From Hydrogenophaga sp. (GTDB taxonomy: Bacteria; Pseudomonadota; Gammaproteobacteria; Burkholderiales; Burkholderiaceae_C): DNA of 36,313 bases. The stretch's first letter is position 1, and the number at the start of each line of letters is the position of its first letter. Both the position numbers and the translations under genes were made by a program. The notes beneath the pieces are model-generated. The model was given only the letters and a program-made list of their open reading frames with translations. It was not told the origin of the DNA and ran no database searches. Positions 1-7,532 of this stretch are shown piece by piece. Where the stretch lies: positions 1 to 36,313 of the forward strand of contig NZ_JAHVAB010000041.1 in assembly GCF_019264445.1 (NCBI RefSeq). The letters run 5' to 3'.

Positions 1-1318
1 GCACCGTGCTCGTGAGCTGCTCCATGCTCGCCGCCGTCTCCTGCAGGTTGCTCGCCGCTTGCTCCGTGCGCGCGCTCAGGTCCTGGTTGCCTGATGCAAT
101 CTCCACCGACGCCGTGTTGATGCTGTCGGTGGCGCTTCGCAGCTCGCGCATCATGCCGAGGAAGCGCTGGCGCATGGTTTCCACTTCGCGCACCAGGCGA
201 CCAATCTCATCGCTGCGGGTGGAGTGGAACGCCTGGCTGAGGTCACCGTGTGCCACGGTGGTCACGGCCGACGTCAGCTGGGCCAGTGGCTGGCTCACGT
301 TGCGGCGCACCAGCACATACAAGCCCGCGCCCAGCGCCAGGGTCGCTGCGGCCAGCGCAGCCCACAAGATGTACATCGTGCGCCAGTAGGTGGCCATGGC
401 CTCGGCGTCGGACACTTCCGCCACCACCCACCAGCCCGTCTGGGAAGCGTGTTTGACCACCCAGGGGCTCTTGATCGTGGCGTTGAGCAGCGGCGTGGCG
501 TCACGGATGAACGCCTCGGGCGATGCCCGCATGGCCGTGAGCATGGCGCCCGCGTCTGCATTCACGTCCAGCACCTTCTTGCCCGCCGCCGTGGGGTGCG
601 AGACAAAGACGGCTTCCTCGTTCGAGGCGCGCGGGTCGATCACATAGGTGCCGCCGGTTTCGAAGAACGTGGCGTCCATCACGAGCTTGTCGAGCGCCAC
701 CTGGAAGTCGCCCACGTCAAAGCCGATGAACAGGATGCCGACCACCTTGCCAGCGTCGTTCTTCAAGGCCTCGTAGTGCGTCATGTAAGGCTTGCCGAAC
801 AGCGAGGCACGGCCGGTGTAGGTCTTGCCCTCGAGCATGAGCGGATACGCCGGGTGGTTGCGCGCCAGCAGCGTGCCCATGGCGCGTTCGCCGTTTTCCT
901 TTTTCAGCGACGTGCTGACGCGCTCGAAGTCTTCGCCCTTGCGCATGAAGATCGTCGCCACGCCGCCGTTGACACGGTTGAAGGTATCCACCTCCGAAAA
1001 ATCGTTGTTGAGCAACATGCCCCAGCCTTTGAGCATGCCGGCCTGCTCGTCGAGCTCGAACTTCTCGGCAAACTTTTGCCGGAACGGCTTGTACGCCCGC
1101 AAGGCCATCATGCGGGCCGTGGCGTCAAACGCATCGATGGACGCTGCCACCGAGTCGGCCTTGTCGCCACTCCACTCGACCATGCGATCGCGAGATGACC
1201 GCTCGGCCATGAACGTCATGGCGCTACTGATGAGCACCAGAACGCCAGCCAGCATGGCCACCGCCAGCAAGGCCACGCGGCTCGCCACCGAGCTCTGCGA
1301 GTTGTTGAGTCGCTTCAT
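1..1318 (-). CDS. Methyl-accepting chemotaxis protein, 3' part cut by the window edge
   Basis: Membrane chemoreceptor that passes ligand binding to the CheA/CheW complex. About 439 residues are visible, starting at an ATG (1316-1318) preceded by GAGGAG. In order there are an N-terminal membrane segment (about residues 12-34, VALLAVAMLAGVLVLI), a long periplasmic Cache-type sensor region, a second membrane segment near residues 305-325, a HAMP-like linker beginning RRNVSQPLAQL, and the start of the signalling domain with the family sequence QDLSARTEQAASNLQETA. The rest of the signalling domain lies beyond position 1. It sits 35 bp downstream of cheW on the same strand, so the pair is probably co-transcribed. 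The ligand cannot be inferred. Confidence 0.93.
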   Translation of the reverse strand, partial: MKRLNNSQSSVASRVALLAVAMLAGVLVLISSAMTFMAERSSRDRMVEWSGDKADSVAASIDAFDATARMMALRAYKPFRQKFAEKFELDEQAGMLKGWGMLLNNDFSEVDTFNRVNGGVATIFMRKGEDFERVSTSLKKENGERAMGTLLARNHPAYPLMLEGKTYTGRASLFGKPYMTHYEALKNDAGKVVGILFIGFDVGDFQVALDKLVMDATFFETGGTYVIDPRASNEEAVFVSHPTAAGKKVLDVNADAGAMLTAMRASPEAFIRDATPLLNATIKSPWVVKHASQTGWWVVAEVSDAEAMATYWRTMYILWAALAAATLALGAGLYVLVRRNVSQPLAQLTSAVTTVAHGDLSQAFHSTRSDEIGRLVREVETMRQRFLGMMRELRSATDSINTASVEIASGNQDLSARTEQAASNLQETAASMEQLTSTV

Positions 1319-1353
1319 GTCCGGATCTCCTCGTCGCTTCGCGCCAGGCTGCT

Positions 1354-1881
1354 TTACTGCAGGGCCTGGGTGGTGTCCATCAGACCCATGTCGCTGCCGG
1401 ACATCAGGGCTTCGATGTCCATCAGGATCAACATGCGCTCGCCCACACTGGCAATGCCTGTGATGAAGCTGGTGTTGACGCTGGTGTTCATCTCGGGTGC
1501 GGGCTTGATCAGGTCGCCCGTGAGCTCCAGCACGTCGGAGACCGAGTCCACCACGGCACCCACCACGCGGCCGTGCACGTTGAGCACGATCACCACGGTG
1601 AAGCCGTTGTATTCCACCTTGTCGCAACCCAGCTTGATGCGCAGGTCAACCACCGGCACGATCACGCCACGCAGGTTGACCACGCCCTTGATGAACGGGG
1701 GCGCATTGGCGATGCGGGTGGGCTCTTCGTAGGAGCGAATCTCCTGCACCCGCAGGATGTCGATGCCGTATTCCTCGCCACCCAGGCGGAAGGTCAGGAA
1801 TTCGGCGCTGGCACTTTGTGCCGCTGCTGCACGCGCACTGTCGTGGCGGGAAAGGTGGTTGGCTTCGTTGCGCATGTCCAT
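1354..1881 (-). CDS. cheW: CheW chemotaxis coupling protein
   Basis: Adaptor that links chemoreceptors to the CheA kinase in the cytoplasm. The 175-residue product has the CheW fold throughout: FLTFRLGGEEYGIDILRVQE near residues 26-45, then the family sequence PPFIKGVVNLRGVIVPVVDL. I chose the ATG at 1879-1881 because GAGGA lies just upstream and the homologous region begins soon after. The open frame continues another 640 bases upstream, but that extension has no family similarity and overlaps a gene on the other strand. It precedes a chemoreceptor gene in the same direction, a common cheW-mcp arrangement. Confidence 0.95.
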   Translation of the reverse strand: MDMRNEANHLSRHDSARAAAAQSASAEFLTFRLGGEEYGIDILRVQEIRSYEEPTRIANAPPFIKGVVNLRGVIVPVVDLRIKLGCDKVEYNGFTVVIVLNVHGRVVGAVVDSVSDVLELTGDLIKPAPEMNTSVNTSFITGIASVGERMLILMDIEALMSGSDMGLMDTTQALQ

Positions 1882-2087
1882 GGATCGGTCCTCGGTTGAC
1901 GGGTTGGTCTCAGGAATATCGGCCAGCACCGCCCCACCTGAAGTCAGAAAAAAGCCGACAAACCCGCCCCATTCCCCGCCCGTCGCCTGAAAAGCACGCG
2001 AAAGTTCCTGTTTCAAACGGGCCGCCGCACCCGGTTTTGTCCCTAAGGCGTCGTCTGATGCGCACGCGGTCTGGTACCTTGGCCAGC

Positions 2088-2774
2088 ATGGACCACACCC
2101 CTGAACCAGCCCCGCAGCACCTGGGCGCCACGCCCTGCATCGAAACCCACCATCCTGCGGTGCAGGCGTTCGCCCGCGCGAACGCGCAGGGTGCCAGCGC
2201 GCGCGAGAAAGCCGTGGCGCTGTACCGCGCGGTGCGAGATCAGGTTCGCTACGACCCCTACCGTATCGACCTCTCCGAGGCAGGCATGAGCGCCAGCACG
2301 GTGCTGGAGCAGGGCTACGGGTGGTGCGTGTCCAAGGCCGTGCTGCTGGCCGCGGCGTGCCGCGCCGAAGGCATTCCCGCCCGGCTGGGCTTTGCCGACG
2401 TGCGCAACCACCTGTCGACCGAGCGGCTGCGCAACACCATGAAGACCGATGTGTTTGCCTGGCATGGCTACACCTTGCTGTGGCTGGACGGCGCATGGCG
2501 CAAGGCCACGCCGGCATTCAACATCGAGCTGTGCGACAAGTTCGGGCTGCTGCCGCTGGAGTTCGACGGCGTGCACGACTCGCTCTACCACCCATTCGAC
2601 CGCGAAGGCCGCCAGCACATGGAGTACGTCAACGAGCGCGGGGCCTTCGACGACCTGCCACTGGCGCAGATCCGCGCCGCCTTCCGCGAGATCTATCCAG
2701 ACATGCCCGCCGCCAGCGATGTGACCGATGGCGATTTCGCGGCCGACGCCGCGCGCGAAGCGGCACGCTCCTGA
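2088..2774 (+). CDS. Transglutaminase-like domain protein
   Basis: Papain-like fold protein of the transglutaminase/protease superfamily, about 228 residues with no signal peptide, so probably cytoplasmic. The core is recognisable: GYGWCVSKAVLLAAACRAEGI with the presumed nucleophile C80, followed by FAWHGYTLLW with the presumed H126. The third catalytic residue is not obvious, because the segment after the histidine reads WRKATPAFN rather than the usual Asp-containing strand. An in-frame ATG at 2058 would add ten residues. It is convergent with metW, with 18 bp between them. Substrate unknown; related proteins are usually annotated only by domain. Confidence 0.8.
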   Translation: MDHTPEPAPQHLGATPCIETHHPAVQAFARANAQGASAREKAVALYRAVRDQVRYDPYRIDLSEAGMSASTVLEQGYGWCVSKAVLLAAACRAEGIPARLGFADVRNHLSTERLRNTMKTDVFAWHGYTLLWLDGAWRKATPAFNIELCDKFGLLPLEFDGVHDSLYHPFDREGRQHMEYVNERGAFDDLPLAQIRAAFREIYPDMPAASDVTDGDFAADAAREAARS

Positions 2775-2792
2775 GCCGCGCCGCAGCGGCCG

Positions 2793-3374
2793 TCAGCTGG
2801 AGAAGCGAAACACCGCCGTGCTGGCCAGCAGGTTGGGCAGCACGCGCACCTCACGGCCCTCATGCAGCCCGAAGCTGTCCTCAATGGTCAGCCCGTTGCG
2901 CCGCGCGAGCACCTCGAAGTCCGCGTGGGTGCCGACGCGGATGTTGGGCGTGTCGTACCACTGGAAGGGCAGCCGCTTGGTCACCGGCATGCGCCCTTGC
3001 AGCACCGCCATGCGGTTGGGCCAGTGCGCAAAGTTGGGGAAAGCCACCACACCCAGGCGGCCCACGCGCGCGGTCTCGCGCAGCATGGTTTCGGCGTTGC
3101 GCAGGTGTTGCAGCGTGTCGATCTGCAGCACCACATCAAACGCGTCGTCGCCAAACATGGTGAGCCCGTCTTCCAGATTGAGCTGCAGCACGTTCACGCC
3201 ACGCCGCATGCAGGCGAGCACCTTGGCGTCGTCGATTTCCACGCCGTAGCCGCTGCAGGCGCGCGTGGCCTGCAGGTGCGCCAGCAAGGCACCGTCGCCA
3301 CAACCCAGGTCGAGCACCCGCGATCCGGGCGGCACCAGGCGGGCGATCGAGTCCATCACCGTTTTCTCGCTCAT
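2793..3374 (-). CDS. metW: Methionine biosynthesis protein MetW
   Basis: Small class I methyltransferase-fold protein of 193 residues that accompanies MetX in many proteobacteria and is needed for full homoserine acyltransferase function in several of them. SAM-binding motif I is [13 protein letters not shown] (residues 19-31). The family sequence [18 protein letters not shown] and the conserved C-terminal half ([23 protein letters not shown]) are intact. The ATG at 3372-3374 overlaps the metX stop codon in an ATGA arrangement, so the two are translationally coupled and share the upstream riboswitch control. A longer open frame running back through metX is a shadow of that gene. Confidence 0.95.
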   Translation of the reverse strand: MSEKTVMDSIARLVPPGSRVLDLGCGDGALLAHLQATRACSGYGVEIDDAKVLACMRRGVNVLQLNLEDGLTMFGDDAFDVVLQIDTLQHLRNAETMLRETARVGRLGVVAFPNFAHWPNRMAVLQGRMPVTKRLPFQWYDTPNIRVGTHADFEVLARRNGLTIEDSFGLHEGREVRVLPNLLASTAVFRFSS

Positions 3375-4540
3375 GCCACGCCCCCGGAGATGGTCTGTTC
3401 GAAGTACGCGCGCACGGCCTGCAGGTAACGGGGGTCGTCCAGCAAGAAGGCATCGTGGCCGTGGGGTGCGTCGATTTCGGCGTAGCTGACATCGCGCCGG
3501 TTGTCGAGCAGGGCCTTGACGATCTCGCGGCTGCGTGCGGGCGAGAAGCGCCAGTCGGTGGTGAAGCTCACCAGCAGGAATTTGGCCTGCGCGCGCGCGA
3601 GCGCAGCCGTCAGGTTGCCGTCGTACTCGCGCGCGGGATCGAAGTAGTCCAGCGCACGTGTGATCAGCAGGTAGGTGTTGGCGTCGAAGTACTCGCTGAA
3701 CTTGTCGCCCTGGTAACGCAGGTAGCTCTCGATCTGGAACTCCACGTCCTGCGTGGAGTACCGGTACGCCAGCTCTGCGATGGCCGCCGGGTCTTGGGCG
3801 TCGCTCGAGCGCAGGCTGCGGCCGAACTTCTCGTTCATCACGTCGTCGCTGAGGTAGGTGATGTGGCCGATCATGCGGGCGATGCGCAAGCCGCGCCGCG
3901 GCAATGTGCCCTCGCGCAGGTAGTGCCCTTCGCGGAAATCGGGGTCTGTCACGATGGCGCGGCGCGCCACCTCGTTGAACGCGATGTTCTCGGCCGTGAG
4001 GTTGGGGGCACTGGCCACCACCACGGCGTGGCGCACGCGTTGCGGGTACTGGAGGGTCCAGCTCAGCGTCTGCATGCCGCCCAGGCTGCCGCCCATGACC
4101 GCGGCCAGCGTCTCGATACCCATGGCGTCCAGCAGTCGCGCCTGGGCATCCACCCAGTCCTCGACGGTGACCACCGGAAAGTCCGCGCCCCAAGGCTGGC
4201 CGGTCGCGGGATTCGCATGGGTCGGGCCGGTCGAGCCGAAGCACGATCCCAGGTTGTTGACGCCGATGACGAAGTAGCGGTCGGTGTCCACCGGCTTGCC
4301 GGGTCCGATCATGTTGTTCCACCAGCCTTCGCTGCGCGCCAGCGGCTGGCCGTTCTCGTCGGCGTGCCACCCGGCGACATGGTGTGACGCGTTGAGCGCG
4401 TGGCAGATCAGCACTGCGTTGGAGCGCTCTGCATTCAGCGTGCCATAGGTTTCCACCACCAGCTCATAGGCCGGCAGCGTGGCGCCCGAGCGCAACGGCA
4501 GGGGTTCGGTGAAACGGAAGGTCTGGGGCGTGACGATCAA
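3371..4540 (-). CDS. metX: Homoserine O-acyltransferase MetX (probably succinyl-CoA-dependent, MetXS type)
   Basis: Alpha/beta-hydrolase enzyme that acylates L-homoserine, the first committed step of methionine synthesis. Visible features are [13 protein letters not shown] (oxyanion/substrate region), [12 protein letters not shown], the nucleophile elbow MGGSLGGMQ (Ser152 with the start used here) and the C-terminal acid and base in SFTTDWRF and PHGHDAFL. I prefer the TTG at 4538-4540: it gives [10 protein letters not shown], matching the usual N-terminus, and has AGGA seven bases upstream. The TTG at 4570 would add ten residues (399 aa) but has no ribosome site and abuts the terminator U-tract. 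Betaproteobacterial MetX proteins are generally assigned to succinyl-CoA use, but sequence reading alone does not prove this here. Confidence 0.95.
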   Translation of the reverse strand: MIVTPQTFRFTEPLPLRSGATLPAYELVVETYGTLNAERSNAVLICHALNASHHVAGWHADENGQPLARSEGWWNNMIGPGKPVDTDRYFVIGVNNLGSCFGSTGPTHANPATGQPWGADFPVVTVEDWVDAQARLLDAMGIETLAAVMGGSLGGMQTLSWTLQYPQRVRHAVVVASAPNLTAENIAFNEVARRAIVTDPDFREGHYLREGTLPRRGLRIARMIGHITYLSDDVMNEKFGRSLRSSDAQDPAAIAELAYRYSTQDVEFQIESYLRYQGDKFSEYFDANTYLLITRALDYFDPAREYDGNLTAALARAQAKFLLVSFTTDWRFSPARSREIVKALLDNRRDVSYAEIDAPHGHDAFLLDDPRYLQAVRAYFEQTISGGVA

Positions 4541-4563
4541 GGCCTTGTCCTGCGGGCGTTCAT
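4537..4563 (-). other. Possible eight-codon leader ORF overlapping the metX start
   Basis: An ATG inside a small hairpin (GGGCG ATGAA CGCCC) opens an eight-codon frame, MNARRTRP, whose TGA overlaps the preferred TTG start of metX (CCTTGA). The arrangement would allow coupled re-initiation. There is no strong ribosome site for the ATG, because the terminator U-tract lies just upstream, so this may be chance. Confidence 0.25.
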
Positions 4564-4571
4564 CGCCCAAT

Positions 4572-4605
4572 AAAAAAACCCGGTGCCGCCAAGAGCGAGA
4601 CCGGG
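4572..4605 (-). terminator. Intrinsic terminator in the metX leader (riboswitch expression platform)
   Basis: Read on the minus strand, CCCGGT and ACCGGG form a 6-bp perfect stem, with an inner GC-rich loop, followed directly by seven T residues. It lies between the SAM-II aptamer and the metX start, where no upstream gene needs terminating, so it is best read as a conditional terminator. Confidence 0.8.
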
Positions 4606-4608
4606 AAT

Positions 4609-4662
4609 CTCCCCTTTAGCGGCATTTTTAGAGCGCCCGCAATCTGGATCAAATCGGCGCTG
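4609..4662 (-). promoter_or_regulatory. SAM-II riboswitch aptamer upstream of metX
   Basis: On the minus strand the sequence starts AGCGCCGATTTGATCC, continues AGATTGCGGGCGCTCT and ends AAAAATGCCGCTAAAGGGG. This follows the SAM-II consensus: a P1 stem (AGCGCC with GGCGCT, plus-strand positions 4656-4661 and 4632-4637), the GATTT loop, ATTGC before the 3' arm of P1, an A-rich joiner and the GCTAAA..GGG tail of the H-type pseudoknot. SAM binding is expected to lower metX-metW expression. The GGGGA at the aptamer tail can alternatively pair with the TCCC that begins the terminator's 5' arm, which suggests the switch mechanism (inference). Confidence 0.87.
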
Positions 4663-4668
4663 GGCGTC

Positions 4669-4674
4669 AGTATA
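4669..4674 (-). promoter_or_regulatory. Candidate -10 box of the metX promoter
   Basis: TATACT on the minus strand (5 of 6 to TATAAT) lies seven bases before the 5' end of the SAM-II aptamer. A transcript starting there would begin at the aptamer. No good -35 hexamer is visible at 17 bp. Confidence 0.45.
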
Positions 4675-4835
4675 TGTTGACCTCCGCCTTCCGGGAGACG
4701 CTGTACACGTGGCGCCAAGACGGGTTTTCCCGGTGTCCGGCCTGCCTGTTGTAGCCACGCATCGCGGCGCCACGGGCCTTGCACATCCTGAAAAATAGTT
4801 AGGGTTTGCGCGTCATTCCGCGCATAATCCCTCGG

Positions 4836-4858
4836 CGAGCGTGGTAAACGCTCGTTTT
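4836..4858 (+). promoter_or_regulatory. Hairpin with T-tract in the leader of the RRM protein gene
   Basis: CGAGCGT, a five-base loop, ACGCTCG and then TTTT form a 7-bp perfect hairpin that resembles a weak intrinsic terminator. The T-tract runs into TTGACA (4857-4862), a possible -35 box, although no good -10 is found at normal spacing (TGCTAC at 4883 is 20 bases away). Either the hairpin insulates the gene or it is part of a structured 5' leader. Confidence 0.35.
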
Positions 4859-4951
4859 GACAAGTGATCGGTTGGTTTCGCGTGCTACAGGTTTTTGTGT
4901 GCTAACGGGGCTCCATCGCTATTTTTCTCAGTGTTATTAGGAGTCCCAACC

Positions 4952-5359
4952 ATGGGCAACAAACTGTACGTGGGCAACCTGCCCTACACCGTGCGCGACG
5001 AAGACCTCCAGCAAGCTTTCAGCGCCTACGGCTCTGTGAACAGTGCCAAGGTCATGATGGAACGTGAAACCGGCCGCTCCAAGGGCTTTGGTTTCGTGGA
5101 AATGGGCAGCGATGCAGAAGCCCAGTCCGCCATCGAAGGCATGAACGGTCAATCGCTGGGCGGTCGTAGCCTGGTGGTGAACGAAGCACGTCCCATGGAA
5201 GCCCGTCCTCCCCGCAGCGGTGGCGGCGGCTTCGGCGGCGGCCGCAGCGGCGGTGGCGGCTTCGGCGGCGGCGGTGGTGGCGAAGGCGGTTTCCGCAGCC
5301 CCTACGGTGGCGGTGGCCGTCGTGAAGGCGGTGGCGGTGGTGGCCGCGGCGGTTACTGA
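4952..5359 (+). CDS. Glycine-rich RNA-binding protein with one RRM domain
   Basis: Small single-stranded-RNA-binding protein of 135 residues. The RRM spans residues 3-80 with RNP2 LYVGNL (5-10) and RNP1 KGFGFVEM (44-51). The tail from residue 88 to the end is almost entirely Gly with Arg, Phe and Tyr (GGGFGGG repeats), like RGG-box tails. The ATG at 4952 has AGGAG at a good distance (4939-4943); an upstream in-frame ATG at 4895 would add residues unlike the family. Bacterial members are often cold-induced, and the gene has a long untranslated leader. It ends before a bidirectional terminator. Confidence 0.93.
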   Translation: MGNKLYVGNLPYTVRDEDLQQAFSAYGSVNSAKVMMERETGRSKGFGFVEMGSDAEAQSAIEGMNGQSLGGRSLVVNEARPMEARPPRSGGGGFGGGRSGGGGFGGGGGGEGGFRSPYGGGGRREGGGGGGRGGY

Positions 5360-5411
5360 TCGCCCGCACCCGTCGAGCTGATGCAGCGCCTTGCGCTGCT
5401 CAACCAGACAC

Positions 5412-5446
5412 AAAAGCCCTGTAGCGCAAGCCACAGGGCTTTTTTC
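5412..5446. terminator. Bidirectional intrinsic terminator between the RRM gene and the SDR gene
   Basis: AAAAGCCCTGT, a short loop, ACAGGGCTTTTTT. The perfect stem AAGCCCTGT/ACAGGGCTT has T-tracts on both strands, so it can end both the rightward RRM gene and the leftward SDR gene. Confidence 0.88.
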
Positions 5447-5467
5447 ATGGGCGTACGGCTGCCGAAG

Positions 5468-6283
5468 TCAGCCCGAAGACGCCTTCTCGCCTTGGCGGTG
5501 CTTGCGCGGGCGACCGGCAAGCAAGCGGTCAAACACGGCGTTGGGCAACAAACGCAGCAGCTTGGCGACCACGCCCATCTGCCAGGGAATGACGCGGTAG
5601 CTCACGCCCGCGTTGATGGCGCGAAACGCCCGGTCGGCGAAATCGTCTGCCGTCATCAGAAAGGGCATGCTGTAGCGGTTCTGGCGCGTCAACGGGGTGT
5701 CGACATAGCCCGGCAACAAAGTGACCACCGCCACGCCGCTGCCGCGCAATTCGCCACGCAAGCTCTCGCAATAAGCCACCACGGCCGCCTTGCTGGCGCA
5801 ATAGGCACCGTGGCCAGGCAGTCCGCGAATCGCGGCAACACTGCCGATGCCCACCAGCGCGCCACGGCCCCGCTCGCTCATGGGCATGACAAAGGGATGG
5901 AAGGTGGCCGCCAGCCCGGTGTTGTTGAGCGCAAAAGTGCGCGCCATGACGTCGATGTCGTCTCGCGCCGCGGTATCCATGCCCACGCTGATGCCCGCAT
6001 TGGCGATGACCACGTCGGGCACGCCCTGCGCCGCGAGGCAGGCCTGGCCAGCGGCAACGATGCTGTCGATGTCGGCCACATCGGCGCCGTAGATGCGGCA
6101 ACGCGCGGCGTCCAGGCCTTGCGCGTCGGCCCAGGCCTGCATGTCGGCGGTGCGGCGTGCGACCAGCGCAAGCCGGTAGCCTGCGCGCGCAAAGCGGGCG
6201 GCAAGCGCCTGCCCGATGCCGGAGGAGGCGCCGGTGATGAACACCAGCGGGCCGGAGGAGGACGCGGGAGAGGAAGTGATCAT
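5468..6283 (-). CDS. Short-chain dehydrogenase/reductase (SDR)
   Basis: NAD(P)-dependent oxidoreductase of the classical SDR family, about 271 residues. Visible are the cofactor motif TGASSGIG (17-24), NAG (IANAGIS, near 94-100) and the catalytic set S148-Y161-K165 in GSVAAIRGLPGHGAYCASK. The C-terminal region GYVDTPLTRQNRYSMPFLM resembles bacterial SDRs of unknown substrate. The start at 6283 places GGGGA seven bases upstream; the ATG at 6289 is in frame but only one base from that site. It follows lptC by 23 bp on the same strand, so it probably belongs to the kdsD-kdsC-lptC transcript. Substrate cannot be inferred. Confidence 0.88.
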   Translation of the reverse strand: MITSSPASSSGPLVFITGASSGIGQALAARFARAGYRLALVARRTADMQAWADAQGLDAARCRIYGADVADIDSIVAAGQACLAAQGVPDVVIANAGISVGMDTAARDDIDVMARTFALNNTGLAATFHPFVMPMSERGRGALVGIGSVAAIRGLPGHGAYCASKAAVVAYCESLRGELRGSGVAVVTLLPGYVDTPLTRQNRYSMPFLMTADDFADRAFRAINAGVSYRVIPWQMGVVAKLLRLLPNAVFDRLLAGRPRKHRQGEKASSG

Positions 6284-6306
6284 GGTCATGTCCCCGGAAG
6301 TGGTGC

Positions 6307-6978
6307 TCAGCGCGGCGCGAGTTGCACCTTCACTCGGCCTTTGAACAAGGCCACCTGGTCCGCGCCGGTGTAGTCCAGCGTGTCGGCCAGCAGCCGGTCT
6401 GTGCCGCGAAAGAGCGTGACCGGGCGGTCCGAGACGATCCGGTCGGGCTCAAGGAAGACATGCAGGAATTCGCCACGAAATTCCAGCCGGGGTTGAGGCT
6501 TTCCCGTCGCGTCGGTCCCCGCCTCGCGCACGATCACCGCATTGCCTTCCAGCACGAACTCGGTGTTGTCGCCGTTGGTGGTGACCAGCCGGGCCGTGGC
6601 CAGCGTGGGCAGGCCCTGGTCGCTGATGTGGCGTATGCGCGCGTTGTCGATCTCCACCTTGTCGGAGGCGGGATAGTGACGTGCTTCAGCGCCCGACACT
6701 TCGGTCTTGAGCGTGCCTTTGGCGTCAAAGGCTTTGACCGAAAAGCGGCGCATGAAGTAATCGGGCTCACTGCTCACCGCTCGCTCGGGCTCCGCCGACT
6801 CGGGCGCTGGTGTGGCCCGCAGCAGCCAGTAAGAAGCCAGCGCGAGCAAACCCATGAGCAGGACCGGCAGGTAGATGGACAGGCGGTCCCAGAGGTGGCG
6901 CTTGCGGCGGGGCGCGCGCGGCACGGCCGCGGTCTGGTCCACATCGTCGAAGAAGTCGAGCGGGTCGGAGGTGCTCAC
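6307..6978 (-). CDS. lptC: LPS export protein LptC
   Basis: Bitopic inner-membrane component of the Lpt machine that passes lipopolysaccharide from the LptB2FG transporter to LptA. The 223-residue product has a cytoplasmic N-terminus, one membrane helix (about residues 33-51, SIYLPVLLMGLLALASYWLL) and a periplasmic beta-jellyroll domain (MRRFSVKAFDAKGTLK, then SDKVEIDNARI, and near the end PVTLFRGTDRLLADTLDY). The start is GTG at 6976-6978, overlapping the kdsC stop. Neighbouring kdsC and kdsD support the call. The usual next genes lptA and lptB are not downstream; an SDR gene takes their place. Confidence 0.9.
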   Translation of the reverse strand: MSTSDPLDFFDDVDQTAAVPRAPRRKRHLWDRLSIYLPVLLMGLLALASYWLLRATPAPESAEPERAVSSEPDYFMRRFSVKAFDAKGTLKTEVSGAEARHYPASDKVEIDNARIRHISDQGLPTLATARLVTTNGDNTEFVLEGNAVIVREAGTDATGKPQPRLEFRGEFLHVFLEPDRIVSDRPVTLFRGTDRLLADTLDYTGADQVALFKGRVKVQLAPR

Positions 6979-7532
6979 CGCGCAGCCGCCTCGAGTTCGC
7001 GCGCATACGCACCGCAGGCGACGAGCAGCATGTCGCAGAGCTCGCGCACGGCGCCCGCGCCCGGCTGGCGCTCGGTCACATGGTGAGCGACTGCGAGCAC
7101 CTCGGCATGGGCTGTGGGCGGCGCCACGGCCAGTGCCGCGCGGCGCAGCAAGGGGAGGTCGGGCCAGTCATCGCCCATGGCGGCAGCCGCGCCCCAGTCC
7201 AGACCCAGCTCCTGAAGGATCGATTCGGCGGCGGGCGCCTTGTCTTCGGTGCCCAAGCGCATGTGGGTCACGCCCAAGGCCGTGAGGCGCGCACGCAGGG
7301 CCGCGGAATCCCGTCCGCTCACGATGGCCGGCGTGATACCCGCACGCTGCAGCAGCTTGATGCCATGACCGTCCAGCGTGTGGAAACGCTTGAGGGTTTC
7401 ACCCGTCTCGTGGAAGTAAAGGCCTCCGTCGGTGAGCACGCCGTCCACATCGAAGAACACGACGCGCACCGGCTGGGCGCGCAGGAGCAGTGCAGGGGGG
7501 AAGTTCAGCTCGGGGCGCAAGGGCGGCAGCAT
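6975..7532 (-). CDS. kdsC: 3-deoxy-D-manno-octulosonate 8-phosphate phosphatase KdsC
   Basis: HAD-superfamily phosphatase that dephosphorylates KDO-8-phosphate in lipopolysaccharide core synthesis. The 185-residue size is typical for the C0-type tetrameric enzyme. Motif I is FFDVDGVLTDGG (D28 and D30), followed by the substrate-loop region FHTLDGHGIKLLQRAGI, motif II in VSGRDS, the lysine in TEDKAPA and motif IV GDDWPDLPLL. The ATG at 7530-7532 overlaps the kdsD stop codon (ATGA), and its own stop overlaps the lptC start, which indicates a tightly coupled operon. Confidence 0.95.
   Translation of the reverse strand: MLPPLRPELNFPPALLLRAQPVRVVFFDVDGVLTDGGLYFHETGETLKRFHTLDGHGIKLLQRAGITPAIVSGRDSAALRARLTALGVTHMRLGTEDKAPAAESILQELGLDWGAAAAMGDDWPDLPLLRRAALAVAPPTAHAEVLAVAHHVTERQPGAGAVRELCDMLLVACGAYARELEAAAR

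Noticed and set aside
4857..4888. TTGACA and TGCTAC as a full sigma-70 promoter for the RRM protein gene
   Set aside because: The spacing of 20 bases is too long and the -10 match is poor.
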